A DNA stretch of 17,036 nucleotides, taken from the NCBI GenBank assembly GCA_021799555.1, contig JAJZAG010000039.1, positions 1 to 17,036 on the forward strand. The letters run 5' to 3'. Numbering within the stretch: position 1 is the stretch's first letter; each line of letters opens with the position of its first letter. The notes beneath the pieces are model-generated. The model worked only from the letters and a program-made list of their open reading frames with translations. It was not told where the DNA came from and searched no databases. Both the position numbers and the translations under genes were made by a program. Shown here piece after piece: positions 7,210 through 16,127 of the stretch. Origin of the DNA: Deltaproteobacteria bacterium. GTDB lineage: Bacteria > Desulfobacterota > Binatia > Binatales > Binataceae.

Positions 7210-8667
7210 ATGGCGGCGAATAGAAGCCCTTTCGGACTCGCGCCCGCGGCGCGGCCGCTGGCGATCTTTGGGGCGGTCGTCGCCGCCGCGGCGGTCTTCT
7301 ACTCCTTCCATCTGGGTAGAGATCCGCTCGGCGCCAGCGAGGCATACAGCGCTTACGCGGCCGCGCGTCCGAACCTTGGCGCGATCGTCCGCATCCCGAT
7401 CCTGGACGACCCCGGCAAGCAGCTCCTCTACTACGTCGTCCTGCACTATTGGACGGCGATTTTCGGTGCGAGCGAGGCGATGCTGCGCGCGCCTTCGGTG
7501 ATTTTCGGGCTCGGCGCAATCGCGATGCTCTTCGTGCTCGGTCGCGACCTCTTCGACGACGCTACCGGCGCCTCGGCGGCGGCGCTGTGGGCGTTCAATC
7601 CGATCGCAACCGTTTTCGCATTCCGGGCGCGGATGTACACGATGCTGATCGCGATCGCGCTGGCGCATCTGTGCGCCTTTCGCCGCGCGCGCGAAACCGG
7701 GACCAGCGGCTGGACGCTCATGTGCGCGGTGACTGGCGCTGCAATCATTTACACGCATCTCGGCGGCGCCGCGATCCTGGTGGCGGAAGCCGCGATTCTG
7801 CTGCGCGACGCTGCGCGCGGGCGGCGCGTGCTCGCACCGTGGCTCGCGCTCGGCGGCGCGGCGCTGCTTTTCGCGCCATACCTGCCGATCGCGTCCGCGC
7901 AGAGCCGGGTGCTGATCGCGGGGCACTGGCTCGATTGGATCGGGCCGGCTTATCACTATTCGCCCGCGACAAAGCTGATCGTCGCGGTCGGCGTTGCGGC
8001 GCTCGGTCTGTGGATGATCTTCGGCGGCAAACGCGATCCCCTCGCGCCCGAGCCAATTCGATTCTGCGTTCTCTGGATCGCAATCCCGATTATCAGCTTC
8101 GCGGCCGGGTCGATCGTGGTCCGGCCGATGTTTCAATTGCGCTATGTTTCGCCGTCGCTAGCGATGCTCTGCGTGCTGGTCGCGGCGCTGTTCGCGAAGG
8201 CGGGCGCATGGACTCGCAATATCGCGGTGGTCGCGATAACGGCGACGATGCTCGCGATGGCGCTCGCGGTTCGTCCGGCGATCCAGCCGTGGGGCGCGGC
8301 GGCGCGAATGATCGCCGACAGCGGAGATCGCGCCGACCCGATTTTCTTTGAGTCCGGCTTCGTCTCCTCGGGTCCGGCGCTGGAAATTCCCAATCGCGGC
8401 TTTCCGCACGGATACTATTCGCTGCCGTTCGATTACTACTTTCACGGACCGAATCCGCGGATGACGATTGCGCCGTCGGATCCCGCCGCCGCGCGCGCTG
8501 CGATCGAATCCGCCGCCGCGCGTACCGGCGGCGCATGGCTCATTTCGTGGGAGAACGCCAGCGAAGCCGCCCGCGAGCTACCCGGCTCGCCGCATTTCAT
8601 CGTTACCCTCAGGCTCCGCGGCGAGCGAGTCGCGATCTACAGAATCACATCGGCACCGAAGAGCTAA
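7210..8667 (+). CDS. GT39/PMT-like membrane glycosyltransferase (GT-C fold)
   Basis: This protein of about 485 residues has many hydrophobic helices and resembles the dolichyl-phosphate-mannose/ArnT type of membrane glycosyltransferase, which moves a sugar from a polyprenyl-phosphate donor to a lipid, glycan or protein outside the inner membrane. Supporting features are the first periplasmic loop with an acidic pair (RDPLGASEAY, about residues 37-46), the block RAPSVIFGLGAIAMLFVLGRDLF, the ARMYTML motif after a small-residue helix, and the late loop PMFQLRYVSPSLAML. The C-terminal 120 residues form a soluble extracytoplasmic part. ATG at 7210 is preferred; a GTG at 7204 is possible, and both are served by GGGAGAA at 7194-7200. 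A TATGAT -10-like box lies at 7181-7186 with only a weak -35. The acceptor is unknown, and no other envelope-glycan genes are nearby. Confidence 0.82.
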   Translation: MAANRSPFGLAPAARPLAIFGAVVAAAAVFYSFHLGRDPLGASEAYSAYAAARPNLGAIVRIPILDDPGKQLLYYVVLHYWTAIFGASEAMLRAPSVIFGLGAIAMLFVLGRDLFDDATGASAAALWAFNPIATVFAFRARMYTMLIAIALAHLCAFRRARETGTSGWTLMCAVTGAAIIYTHLGGAAILVAEAAILLRDAARGRRVLAPWLALGGAALLFAPYLPIASAQSRVLIAGHWLDWIGPAYHYSPATKLIVAVGVAALGLWMIFGGKRDPLAPEPIRFCVLWIAIPIISFAAGSIVVRPMFQLRYVSPSLAMLCVLVAALFAKAGAWTRNIAVVAITATMLAMALAVRPAIQPWGAAARMIADSGDRADPIFFESGFVSSGPALEIPNRGFPHGYYSLPFDYYFHGPNPRMTIAPSDPAAARAAIESAAARTGGAWLISWENASEAARELPGSPHFIVTLRLRGERVAIYRITSAPKS

Positions 8668-10727
8668 GCCGGCGCGGGTGCGGGACGCGCAGGCGCCGGC
8701 AGGTCCTCGATCGGCCCGCCGACCCGAATCGGCAGGATCACCAGGGTTAGCCCGTAGAGCTGGAGCCACGCCTGGATCTCGCGCGAGGTATGGTTGTGTA
8801 AAAAGCGCTCGCTGAACGTATCGGTCTGAGCGGTGAAAACGAGCTTGCCAGCGAAATACACCACGTCGGCGAACTCGTGCGCGACCTCGAGGCATAGGCG
8901 GCGCAACTCGAGCACGACGTCCGGACCGATCGCCGATCTCAGCTCCGGATGCAGCCCCAGGTCGCCGGCAAACTGGCAGTACGCCTGCAAATCCTGCGCG
9001 ATCCGGTTCTCCAGCGCCTTGACCTCTTCCGGACCTTTGAGCAGCGCTGAATCAACTTCGCCGACCGAGATAAACACGACGTTGCGGAATTGATCGCGAA
9101 ACAGCCGCGTAATCGTCAACAGCGTCGCCAGGCCCAACCCGTTGAATCCGTTGACCAGCAACGCCGCCGTCGGAGCGTCGGGAGCGTACTGCGCGGGAGC
9201 CCTCTTTTCGATCGCATGGAGCTGCGGAAGGATCTCGGACTCGAGGCGCCCGATCGCCCGCTGCGCACGGTCGTAATGCCGCCGCACCACGTAGCACAGC
9301 GCGATCATCGCGCCGGTTATCAACACCGTCACCCATCCGCCCTCGTCAAACTTGAGCGTCAGCGTCAGCATCAGGATCGAAAAGGTGAACAGGCATCCGA
9401 TCCCGTTGATCGCGAATCTTCTCAACCAACGCTTCTCGCTGGCCCGCGCCCGCAACCAGTGCACACTCATCCCGAGCTGCGAAAGCGTGAAGGTCACGAA
9501 CACGTTGATCGCATACAGAATCACCAATGTTCCGACGTGCGCGCCCGTGCCGAACAGAATCAACACCGCCGCCACCCCCATCGCGATCACGCCGTCCTGC
9601 GTGACCAGACGCCCGCTCAGATTGGCGAACCGCCTTGGCAGCCACCGGTCGGTCGCCATCGTCGCCAGCACCCGGGGCCCGTCGACGAAGCCGGTCTGCG
9701 CGGCCACGAACAACAGCGCCCCTTCGGTCAATAGCGCGAACGTGATGATCGGAGTTCCAATCTTGATCCCGCCGAGCGTCCATCCCGACGCGATATGATC
9801 GAACATCACCGCGTTGAGCGTCATGCCGGTTTGCGGCTCGACGTTCTCGAGCAGATAACCAACCAGAATTCCGCCTGCCACGAACGCAAGCGAGAACGCC
9901 ATGTACAGCATCGTGCGCTTGCCGGTCACAGTGCGCGGCTCGCGCAAAATCGGAAGTCCGTTGCTGACCGCCTCGATCCCGGTGTAGGTTCCCGCGCCCA
10001 TGCTGTACGCGCGGAAAAATATCGCCGCCATCGCCATAAACCCCAGCGCGTCGAAACCGTGCCGGGTCTGCTCGATCGCGCCGTGCATTATCACCGGAAA
10101 GTCCCCCGCGCGGCTCAGCAGCGCAAATCCCACCAGCCACACGTGCATCACGACGAACGCAAGGAAAATCGGCACCAGCGACATCACCGATTCCTTCACC
10201 CCACGCAGGTTCATCGCAACCATCAGGATTACCACCACCACGCAGACCCATAACTTGAGCCACAGAATCGAGGGCGGCATAAAGCTGAAAATCGCGTCGG
10301 CACCGCTCGCGATCGACACCGAGATCGTCAGCACATAGTCGATCACCAGCGCGCATCCCGACACCACGCCCGCATAGGGCCCGAGCAACTTGGTCGCGAC
10401 CAGGTATCCTCCGCCTCCGGTCGGAAACAGATCGATCGTCTGCGAATACGACGCCGAAATTACGAATACGGTCAGCGCCGTCATCAGCGCGAGAAAGATG
10501 GCCAGGTACTGATGAGGCCCGAGCGCGAGAAACGCTTCCTCCGGTCCGTAACATGACGAACTCAGCCCGTCGGAGCCGAGACCGACCCAGGCGAGAAACG
10601 CGATCAGCGAGAGCGAATGGAAGATTCCCGGATCGCGCACGTCGCGCGCGGGTCCGATTATTCTCTCCCCGAGCGTTCGATGCGCTTCCGGCTGCTGGTT
10701 GCTTTTTTTGCCGGGTGTCGGATCCAT
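8664..10727 (-). CDS. KimA-like potassium transporter (APC superfamily, KUP type)
   Basis: This 687-residue protein has about twelve membrane helices (residues 38-480) and a cytosolic C-terminal domain (about 490-672). It would usually be labelled an amino acid permease, but it matches the Bacillus KimA pattern as I remember it: GSDGLSSSCYG with D53 and Y60, FPTGGGGYLV, IDYVLTISVSI with Y131, T134 and S138, TYTGIEAVSN with T249 and E252, TGFVDGPRVLA, and ILYAINVFVTFTLSQLG with Y405. These residues correspond to those reported to bind K+ in KimA. The likely role is proton-coupled K+ uptake; amino acid transport remains the alternative. ATG 10727 has a weak GGAAA upstream. Its own promoter lies at 10784-10812. 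The gene ends tail to tail with the glycosyltransferase, overlapping by four bases. Confidence 0.85.
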   Translation of the reverse strand: MDPTPGKKSNQQPEAHRTLGERIIGPARDVRDPGIFHSLSLIAFLAWVGLGSDGLSSSCYGPEEAFLALGPHQYLAIFLALMTALTVFVISASYSQTIDLFPTGGGGYLVATKLLGPYAGVVSGCALVIDYVLTISVSIASGADAIFSFMPPSILWLKLWVCVVVVILMVAMNLRGVKESVMSLVPIFLAFVVMHVWLVGFALLSRAGDFPVIMHGAIEQTRHGFDALGFMAMAAIFFRAYSMGAGTYTGIEAVSNGLPILREPRTVTGKRTMLYMAFSLAFVAGGILVGYLLENVEPQTGMTLNAVMFDHIASGWTLGGIKIGTPIITFALLTEGALLFVAAQTGFVDGPRVLATMATDRWLPRRFANLSGRLVTQDGVIAMGVAAVLILFGTGAHVGTLVILYAINVFVTFTLSQLGMSVHWLRARASEKRWLRRFAINGIGCLFTFSILMLTLTLKFDEGGWVTVLITGAMIALCYVVRRHYDRAQRAIGRLESEILPQLHAIEKRAPAQYAPDAPTAALLVNGFNGLGLATLLTITRLFRDQFRNVVFISVGEVDSALLKGPEEVKALENRIAQDLQAYCQFAGDLGLHPELRSAIGPDVVLELRRLCLEVAHEFADVVYFAGKLVFTAQTDTFSERFLHNHTSREIQAWLQLYGLTLVILPIRVGGPIEDLPAPARPAPAPA

Positions 10728-10783
10728 CGATCGTTTCCGCGCCGCGCGCGGACAGGCGTCAAACTACGGGAATCGGCCCACGT

Positions 10784-10812
10784 ATTCAAAGCCGCAGGCG
10801 CGTGCGCGTCAA
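10784..10812 (-). promoter_or_regulatory. candidate promoter of the KimA-like transporter gene
   Basis: On the minus strand TTGACG (10807-10812, overlapping the folD stop codon) is followed after 17 bases by TTGAAT (10784-10789, 4 of 6 matches). The predicted leader is about 50 bases. The octamer CGTCAAAC on the plus strand occurs at the -35 box (10807-10814) and again exactly 50 bases away at 10757-10764. Confidence 0.45.
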
Positions 10813-11711
10813 ACCGAATAACCCGCGCGTTCGAGCCCCAGATGATAGCGCGCCGCGTCAATCAGATTTTGCATCAACGCAACCACCGTCATCGGCCCGG
10901 TCCCGCCCGGGTTGAGCGTGATCCATCCCGCGACTTCCTTGACCGCGTCGAAATCGACGTCGCCGGCGAATTTGCCCGGCCCGATACGCCGAAACCCGAC
11001 GTCGATCACGCACGCACCCGGCTTCACCATCTCCGCGGTGATCAAAAACGGACGCCCGGCGTCGGCGCCGACGCATGAGACGAGAATATCGGCCTCGCGG
11101 CAGATCGATTCGAGATTGCGCGTATGGCGATGGCACCATGTCACGGTGGCGTTGCGCAACCTGCCGCCCAGGATCAGCGCCATCGGCTTGCCTGCTATAT
11201 CGCTGCGGCCGATTACCACCGCCCGCGCGCCGTCAACCGGCACCGCGTAGTAATCAAGCATCGATAGCACCCCGCGCGGCGTGCAGGGCAGGAATGTTCC
11301 CCACTGCCCCCGATAAAAGCCGCTCACGCTCGCCGCACCGACCGCGTCGAGATCCTTGAGCGGCGCAATCGCGTCGAAGAGCCGGAAACGATCCACCCGC
11401 TCCGGCACCGGAAGCTGAATCAGAAGACCCGTCGTGCCGGAATCGCGATTTATCTCGCCGATAACCTCGAGCATTCCCTCCGTGGTCGCGTCGGCGTCGG
11501 CGATCCGGATTAGCCGGGTCCCGAAACCAAGCTCGGCGGCCAACTTGAGCTTGTTGCGCACATATTGATGAGAAGCGGGATCGCCGCCGACCAGGATCGT
11601 CGCGATCCGCGGTACGACGCCGTTGCGCTCCCTAAGCTCACGCGCATAGCGCATAAGCTCGGGCATCAGATGCGCTCGCAGGGCGCGCCCATCCATAATC
11701 ACCGTGGTCAT
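10809..11711 (-). CDS. folD: bifunctional methylenetetrahydrofolate dehydrogenase / methenyltetrahydrofolate cyclohydrolase
   Basis: FolD oxidises 5,10-methylene-THF with NADP+ (or NAD+) and hydrolyses the methenyl product to 10-formyl-THF in the cytoplasm, feeding purine and formyl-methionine synthesis. The 300-residue length is normal. The catalytic Y50 and K54 (YVRNK), Q99 (LLIQLP) and D122 (KDLD) are present, and the Rossmann part carries VVIGRSDIAGKPMA (165-178) and VSCVGA (211-216). Some usually invariant positions differ: KDLDAVG replaces KDVDG, and PGGTGPMT replaces PGGVGPMT, so it is a divergent but apparently functional member. No Shine-Dalgarno sequence precedes ATG 11711. A TATATT box at 11725-11730 would place the transcript start about seven bases upstream of the ATG. 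It diverges from gcvT, whose product makes its substrate. Confidence 0.93.
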   Translation of the reverse strand: MTTVIMDGRALRAHLMPELMRYARELRERNGVVPRIATILVGGDPASHQYVRNKLKLAAELGFGTRLIRIADADATTEGMLEVIGEINRDSGTTGLLIQLPVPERVDRFRLFDAIAPLKDLDAVGAASVSGFYRGQWGTFLPCTPRGVLSMLDYYAVPVDGARAVVIGRSDIAGKPMALILGGRLRNATVTWCHRHTRNLESICREADILVSCVGADAGRPFLITAEMVKPGACVIDVGFRRIGPGKFAGDVDFDAVKEVAGWITLNPGGTGPMTVVALMQNLIDAARYHLGLERAGYSV

Positions 11712-11713
11712 CG

Positions 11714-11745
11714 CGTTTCACTCGAATATAGCACGAAGTGAAACG
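11714..11745. promoter_or_regulatory. perfect 9-base inverted repeat between folD and gcvT, candidate shared operator
   Basis: CGTTTCACT (11714-11722) and AGTGAAACG (11737-11745) are perfect reverse complements separated by 14 bases, with half-site centres 23 bases apart, about two helical turns. The spacer contains the predicted folD -10 (TATATT on the minus strand, 11725-11730), and the right arm contains the candidate gcvT -35 (GTGAAA, 11738-11743). A dimeric repressor bound here could control both directions. The regulator is not identifiable from the sequence. Confidence 0.5.
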
Positions 11746-11766
11746 GGGCAAGCCGCTGTGGATAAT
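11738..11766 (+). promoter_or_regulatory. candidate promoter of the gcvT-gcvPA-gcvPB operon
   Basis: GTGAAA (11738-11743, 4 of 6 matches) is followed after 17 bases by GATAAT (11761-11766, 5 of 6 matches). The predicted leader is about 65 bases. It contains the palindrome GTTAA-GT-TTAAC (11822-11833), which ends four bases before the ATG. I see no fold resembling a glycine riboswitch in this short leader. Confidence 0.35.
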
Positions 11767-11837
11767 GATTTGCTCTGTGGGCAGATGCGCGCCGGTTGTC
11801 TCGTTGGCGATCTTGCGCTCTGTTAAGTTTAACCCCG

Positions 11838-12953
<1,116 letters not shown>

Positions 12954-12989
12954 CCAATACTACCGGCCAGGAGAAACACACCAATCGTG

Positions 12990-14360
12990 ATGAGATTCAT
13001 GCCCCAAACCGACGCCGATATCGCCGCGATGCTCAAGACGATCGGCGCGGCCGACCTCGACGCGCTGGTCGCGCATGTTCCCGAAAGCTTGCGCGCGCGC
13101 GCCGCGATTAACCTTGCGCCCGGACGCGGCGAAGCCGAAGTCGCGGCGCAACTTGGCGCGCTCGCCGCGATGAACGGCGCCGCGGCTGGTTACTCGAGCT
13201 TCCTCGGCGCCGGCTATTATAGGCATTACGTTCCCGCGGCCGTCCGCGCGATAACCGCTCGCGCCGAATTCGCCACCAGCTATACTCCCTACCAGGCCGA
13301 AGCCAGCCAGGGCACCACGCAGGCGATCTTCGAGTTCCAGACCCTCATCACGCAGCTCACCGCGATGGAAGTCGCCAACGCGAGCATGTACGACGGCGCG
13401 TCGGCGGCGGCCGAGGCCGTCCTGATGGCGCGGCGCGTGATGCCGAAGCGCCGCGTAGTCGCGATCTCGCGCGCGCTGTGGCCCGACTATCGCGCGACCA
13501 TCCGCACTTACCTGAGCGCACTCGGTGAGATCGAAATCGTCGAGGCGCCATTCGACGATCTTACCGGCGCAATCGACCTCTCCGCCCTCGCGGCAATTGC
13601 CGGCGACAAGATGCTGTGCGCGGTGCTCGGCTATCCGAATTCTTTCGGCGTGATCGAGCCGATCCGCGCCGCCGCCGAGATTGTGCATCGCGCCGACGCA
13701 ATCATGATCACGGCGACCGCCGAGGGCTTGGCGCTCGGCCTCCTGAAGCCGCCCGGCGAGCTCGGCGCAGATATTGTCGTCGGCGAGGGACAAAGTTTCG
13801 GCCTTGCGCTCCAGTTCGGCGGTCCCGGACTTGGGTTCATGGCCGCACGCGCGGACCATGTCCGGCAGATGCCGGGGCGGCTGGTCGGACAGACCTGCGA
13901 TCGCGACGGACGGCGCGCATTCTGTCTGACGCTATCGACCCGCGAGCAGCATATCCGGCGCGAGCGCGCGACCTCGAACATCTGTACCAATCATTCGCTG
14001 TGCGCGCTGGCGGCAGCGGTCTATCTGTCGCAGATGGGCAGGCGCGGACTTCGCGAGCTGGCCGAGCGCAACGTCGAACTCGCCCATCAGGCCGCCGAAG
14101 CGCTCGCGGCGCGCGGTATCAAACGCCGCTTCAACGGCCCCTTTTTCAACGAATTTACCGCCGCGATTCCTCGCCCGGCGGCCGCGCTTGAAGCAGCGGA
14201 ACGCAGACGGATCCTGGCGGGCACGGCACTGGCGCCCGATTATCCGGAAATTTCCGACGGCTTGCTGATCGCGGTAACGGAAATGAATCACGACGCGGAA
14301 ATCGACGCGCTGGCCCGTACCCTTGCCGAAGCGGCGGCAGGCTCCGTGGAGGCGCGGTGA
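12990..14360 (+). CDS. gcvPA: glycine dehydrogenase (decarboxylating) subunit 1, P-protein alpha
   Basis: This 456-residue protein is the N-terminal half of the split P-protein; together with GcvPB it forms the PLP enzyme that decarboxylates glycine and loads the aminomethyl group on lipoylated H-protein. The family signature is clear: MRFMPQTDADIAAML at the start, SFLGAGYYRHYVP near 70-82, TSYTPYQAEASQGTTQ from about 96, MYDGAS near 133-138, and a C-terminal INEMNH-like segment (AVTEMNHDAEID). ATG 12990 fits the family N-terminus; a GTG at 12987 directly precedes it. AGGAG (12969-12973) lies 16 bases upstream, further than usual, so initiation may depend on coupling to gcvT. Its stop overlaps the gcvPB start in TGATG. 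Confidence 0.95.
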   Translation: MRFMPQTDADIAAMLKTIGAADLDALVAHVPESLRARAAINLAPGRGEAEVAAQLGALAAMNGAAAGYSSFLGAGYYRHYVPAAVRAITARAEFATSYTPYQAEASQGTTQAIFEFQTLITQLTAMEVANASMYDGASAAAEAVLMARRVMPKRRVVAISRALWPDYRATIRTYLSALGEIEIVEAPFDDLTGAIDLSALAAIAGDKMLCAVLGYPNSFGVIEPIRAAAEIVHRADAIMITATAEGLALGLLKPPGELGADIVVGEGQSFGLALQFGGPGLGFMAARADHVRQMPGRLVGQTCDRDGRRAFCLTLSTREQHIRRERATSNICTNHSLCALAAAVYLSQMGRRGLRELAERNVELAHQAAEALAARGIKRRFNGPFFNEFTAAIPRPAAALEAAERRRILAGTALAPDYPEISDGLLIAVTEMNHDAEIDALARTLAEAAAGSVEAR

Positions 14361-15901
14361 TGGCGACGGCGGGAAAAATTTCCGGGGTTTCTCCAATTCG
14401 CAAAGACCACGACAGCCGCGAGCTCGCCGCGCGCGATACCGCAACACTGCCGATCGGCACCCCGCTCATCTTCGAGCTGTCATCTGACGGCCGCGCCGGC
14501 GCCGACCTCGCTCCGCGCACCAAAGGCGCACGCTCGGGCGCCGAGATTCTCGGCCCCGAATTATGCCGCGACGATCTTCCCGGCTTTCCCGAGCTCAGCG
14601 AGCCGCAGGTGATGCGCCACTTTTTGTGCCTGTCGCAACTCAACTTCGCCCAGGCGCTGCAGTTCTATCCGCTCGGCTCCTGCACGATGAAATACAACCC
14701 GGTCATCAACGACGAGATCGCGGCGCTGCCCGGCTTCGCCAACCTGCATCCGCTGACGCCCCCGCATCTCGCGCAGGGAGCGCTCGAGTTGATGGCGCGC
14801 CTTGAGGCGGCGCTTGCCGAGATCACCGGCATGGATGCGATATCGCTGCATCCGGCAGCCGGTGCGCAAGGCGAACTGACGGGACTTCTATGCGCGCGCG
14901 CCTTTTTCAACAAGCGCCGCGAAACGCGCCACAAGGTGATCATTCCCGATACCGCCCACGGGACCAATCCGGCGAGCTGCCGGCTCGCCGGATATGAAGT
15001 CGTCGTTGCGCATTCGAACGACCGCGACTTTATCGAGGCGTCCGAAGTGCGCCGCCTGGTTGACAACGACACCGCCGCAATGATGGTGACCAACCCGAAC
15101 ACGCTTGGGATCTTCGAACCGCAGATCGCCGAGATCGCTGCTGCGCTGCATGACAAGGGCGCCTTGCTGTACATGGACGGAGCGAACCTCAACGCACTGA
15201 TGGGCGTGGCGAAGCCGGGCCATATGGGCGCCGATATCGTGCAATTGAACCTGCACAAGACGTTCTCGACTCCGCACGGCGGCGGCGGACCGGGCGCGGG
15301 ACCGATCGGCGTCACACGCGTGCTCGAACCGTTTTTGCCGGTGCCGCGGCTAAAGAACACTGCGGCGGGATGGACGCTCGACCACGCGCGGCCCGATTCA
15401 ATTGGCAGGATGCGCTCGTTTCACGGGAACTTCGGGATGCTGCTGCGCGCATACGCATACATCCTCGCGCTCGGCGGCGACGGACTCGCAAATGCGAGCC
15501 GGCTTGCGATTCTGGGCGCCAACTACGTGCGCAAACGGCTCGAAGCGCACTTCCCGGCCGCGTCCGCGGAACCCTCGATGCACGAATGCGTGCTCGAACA
15601 CGATCTCGAAAAGCGCTCGGGCGTCACAACCCTCGAAATCGCCAAGCGCCTGCTCGATTTCGGCGTACATCCGCCAACAATCTATTTTCCGCTGATCGTT
15701 CACGGGGCGCTGATGATCGAGCCAACCGAAACCGAGACCAAAGAAGTGCTCGACGCGTTCGTCGCCGTGATGGAGCGGATCTACACCGAGGCGCTGAGCG
15801 ATCCCGAACTGGTGAAGACCGCGCCGCACTCGCTAACTCTATCGCGCGTCGATGAAGCGCAAGCCGCACGCCACCCAATCCTGCGCTGGCAGCCCAAGTG
15901 A
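14360..15901 (+). CDS. gcvPB: glycine dehydrogenase (decarboxylating) subunit 2, P-protein beta
   Basis: This 513-residue protein is the PLP-carrying half of the split P-protein. The Schiff-base lysine is K300 in NLHKTFSTPHGGGGPG. Other marks are FYPLGSCTMKYNP (about 102-114), SLHPAAGAQGE, IIPDTAHGTNPAS and YMDGANLNA (271-279). At 513 residues it is slightly longer than most members, mainly from an N-terminal extension of about 25 residues before the conserved ELSSDGRAGADL region. The ATG overlaps the gcvPA stop (TGATG, 14358-14362), and GGAGG (14348-14352) precedes it by seven bases, indicating translational coupling and equal subunit supply. An in-frame GTG at 14357 is less likely. No gcvH or lpd follows, so the operon ends here. 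Confidence 0.96.
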   Translation: MATAGKISGVSPIRKDHDSRELAARDTATLPIGTPLIFELSSDGRAGADLAPRTKGARSGAEILGPELCRDDLPGFPELSEPQVMRHFLCLSQLNFAQALQFYPLGSCTMKYNPVINDEIAALPGFANLHPLTPPHLAQGALELMARLEAALAEITGMDAISLHPAAGAQGELTGLLCARAFFNKRRETRHKVIIPDTAHGTNPASCRLAGYEVVVAHSNDRDFIEASEVRRLVDNDTAAMMVTNPNTLGIFEPQIAEIAAALHDKGALLYMDGANLNALMGVAKPGHMGADIVQLNLHKTFSTPHGGGGPGAGPIGVTRVLEPFLPVPRLKNTAAGWTLDHARPDSIGRMRSFHGNFGMLLRAYAYILALGGDGLANASRLAILGANYVRKRLEAHFPAASAEPSMHECVLEHDLEKRSGVTTLEIAKRLLDFGVHPPTIYFPLIVHGALMIEPTETETKEVLDAFVAVMERIYTEALSDPELVKTAPHSLTLSRVDEAQAARHPILRWQPK

Positions 15902-16040
15902 AGCCGCCCGCGGACATGCGAGGGAAGTTTTGTTCAACCTTTGCGGCTCTAAATTGGAGAACAACTCCGTCGAGCGAAATCGCCCCTCGCGGACTCGCGC
16001 TGGATTAGATCGCCGTTGGCGACGCGAAAGACGACCGTTC

Positions 16041-16070
16041 TGTCATTTCGCGCGCCGCCGAGAAATTCCG
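16041..16070. repeat. degenerate intergenic palindromic repeat
   Basis: The 226 bases between gcvPB and the next gene hold no credible ORF. Within them, TGTCATTTCG at 16041-16050 and CCGAGAAATTCC at 16058-16069 flank a GC-rich centre, with ATTTC and GAAAT as complementary arms. From memory this resembles the widespread interspersed element beginning TGTCATTCCGAG found between genes in many GC-rich environmental bacteria. A short dyad TCGCC-GTT-GGCGA lies at 16010-16022. Neither has a T-tract, so neither is a clear terminator. Confidence 0.35.
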
Positions 16071-16127
16071 AGTTTGTTACTCCCGGCGTTCCGTTCGACT
16101 TGGCAAAGTAGCATGCACGCCGCTCAT

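Noticed and set aside
7180..8136. 318-codon open frame opposite the glycosyltransferase
   Set aside because: Composition is dominated by arginine, aspartate and glutamate with no domain, and the opposite strand encodes a coherent membrane protein.
9346..10554. 402-codon open frame overlapping the KimA-like gene on the same strand in another frame
   Set aside because: Its translation is rich in arginine, glycine and aspartate with no hydrophobic pattern, typical of a shifted frame in GC-rich DNA. The transporter frame has clear membrane helices and motifs.
11767..11837. Glycine riboswitch in the gcvT leader
   Set aside because: The leader is short and lacks the conserved purine-rich blocks and paired stems of a single or tandem glycine aptamer.
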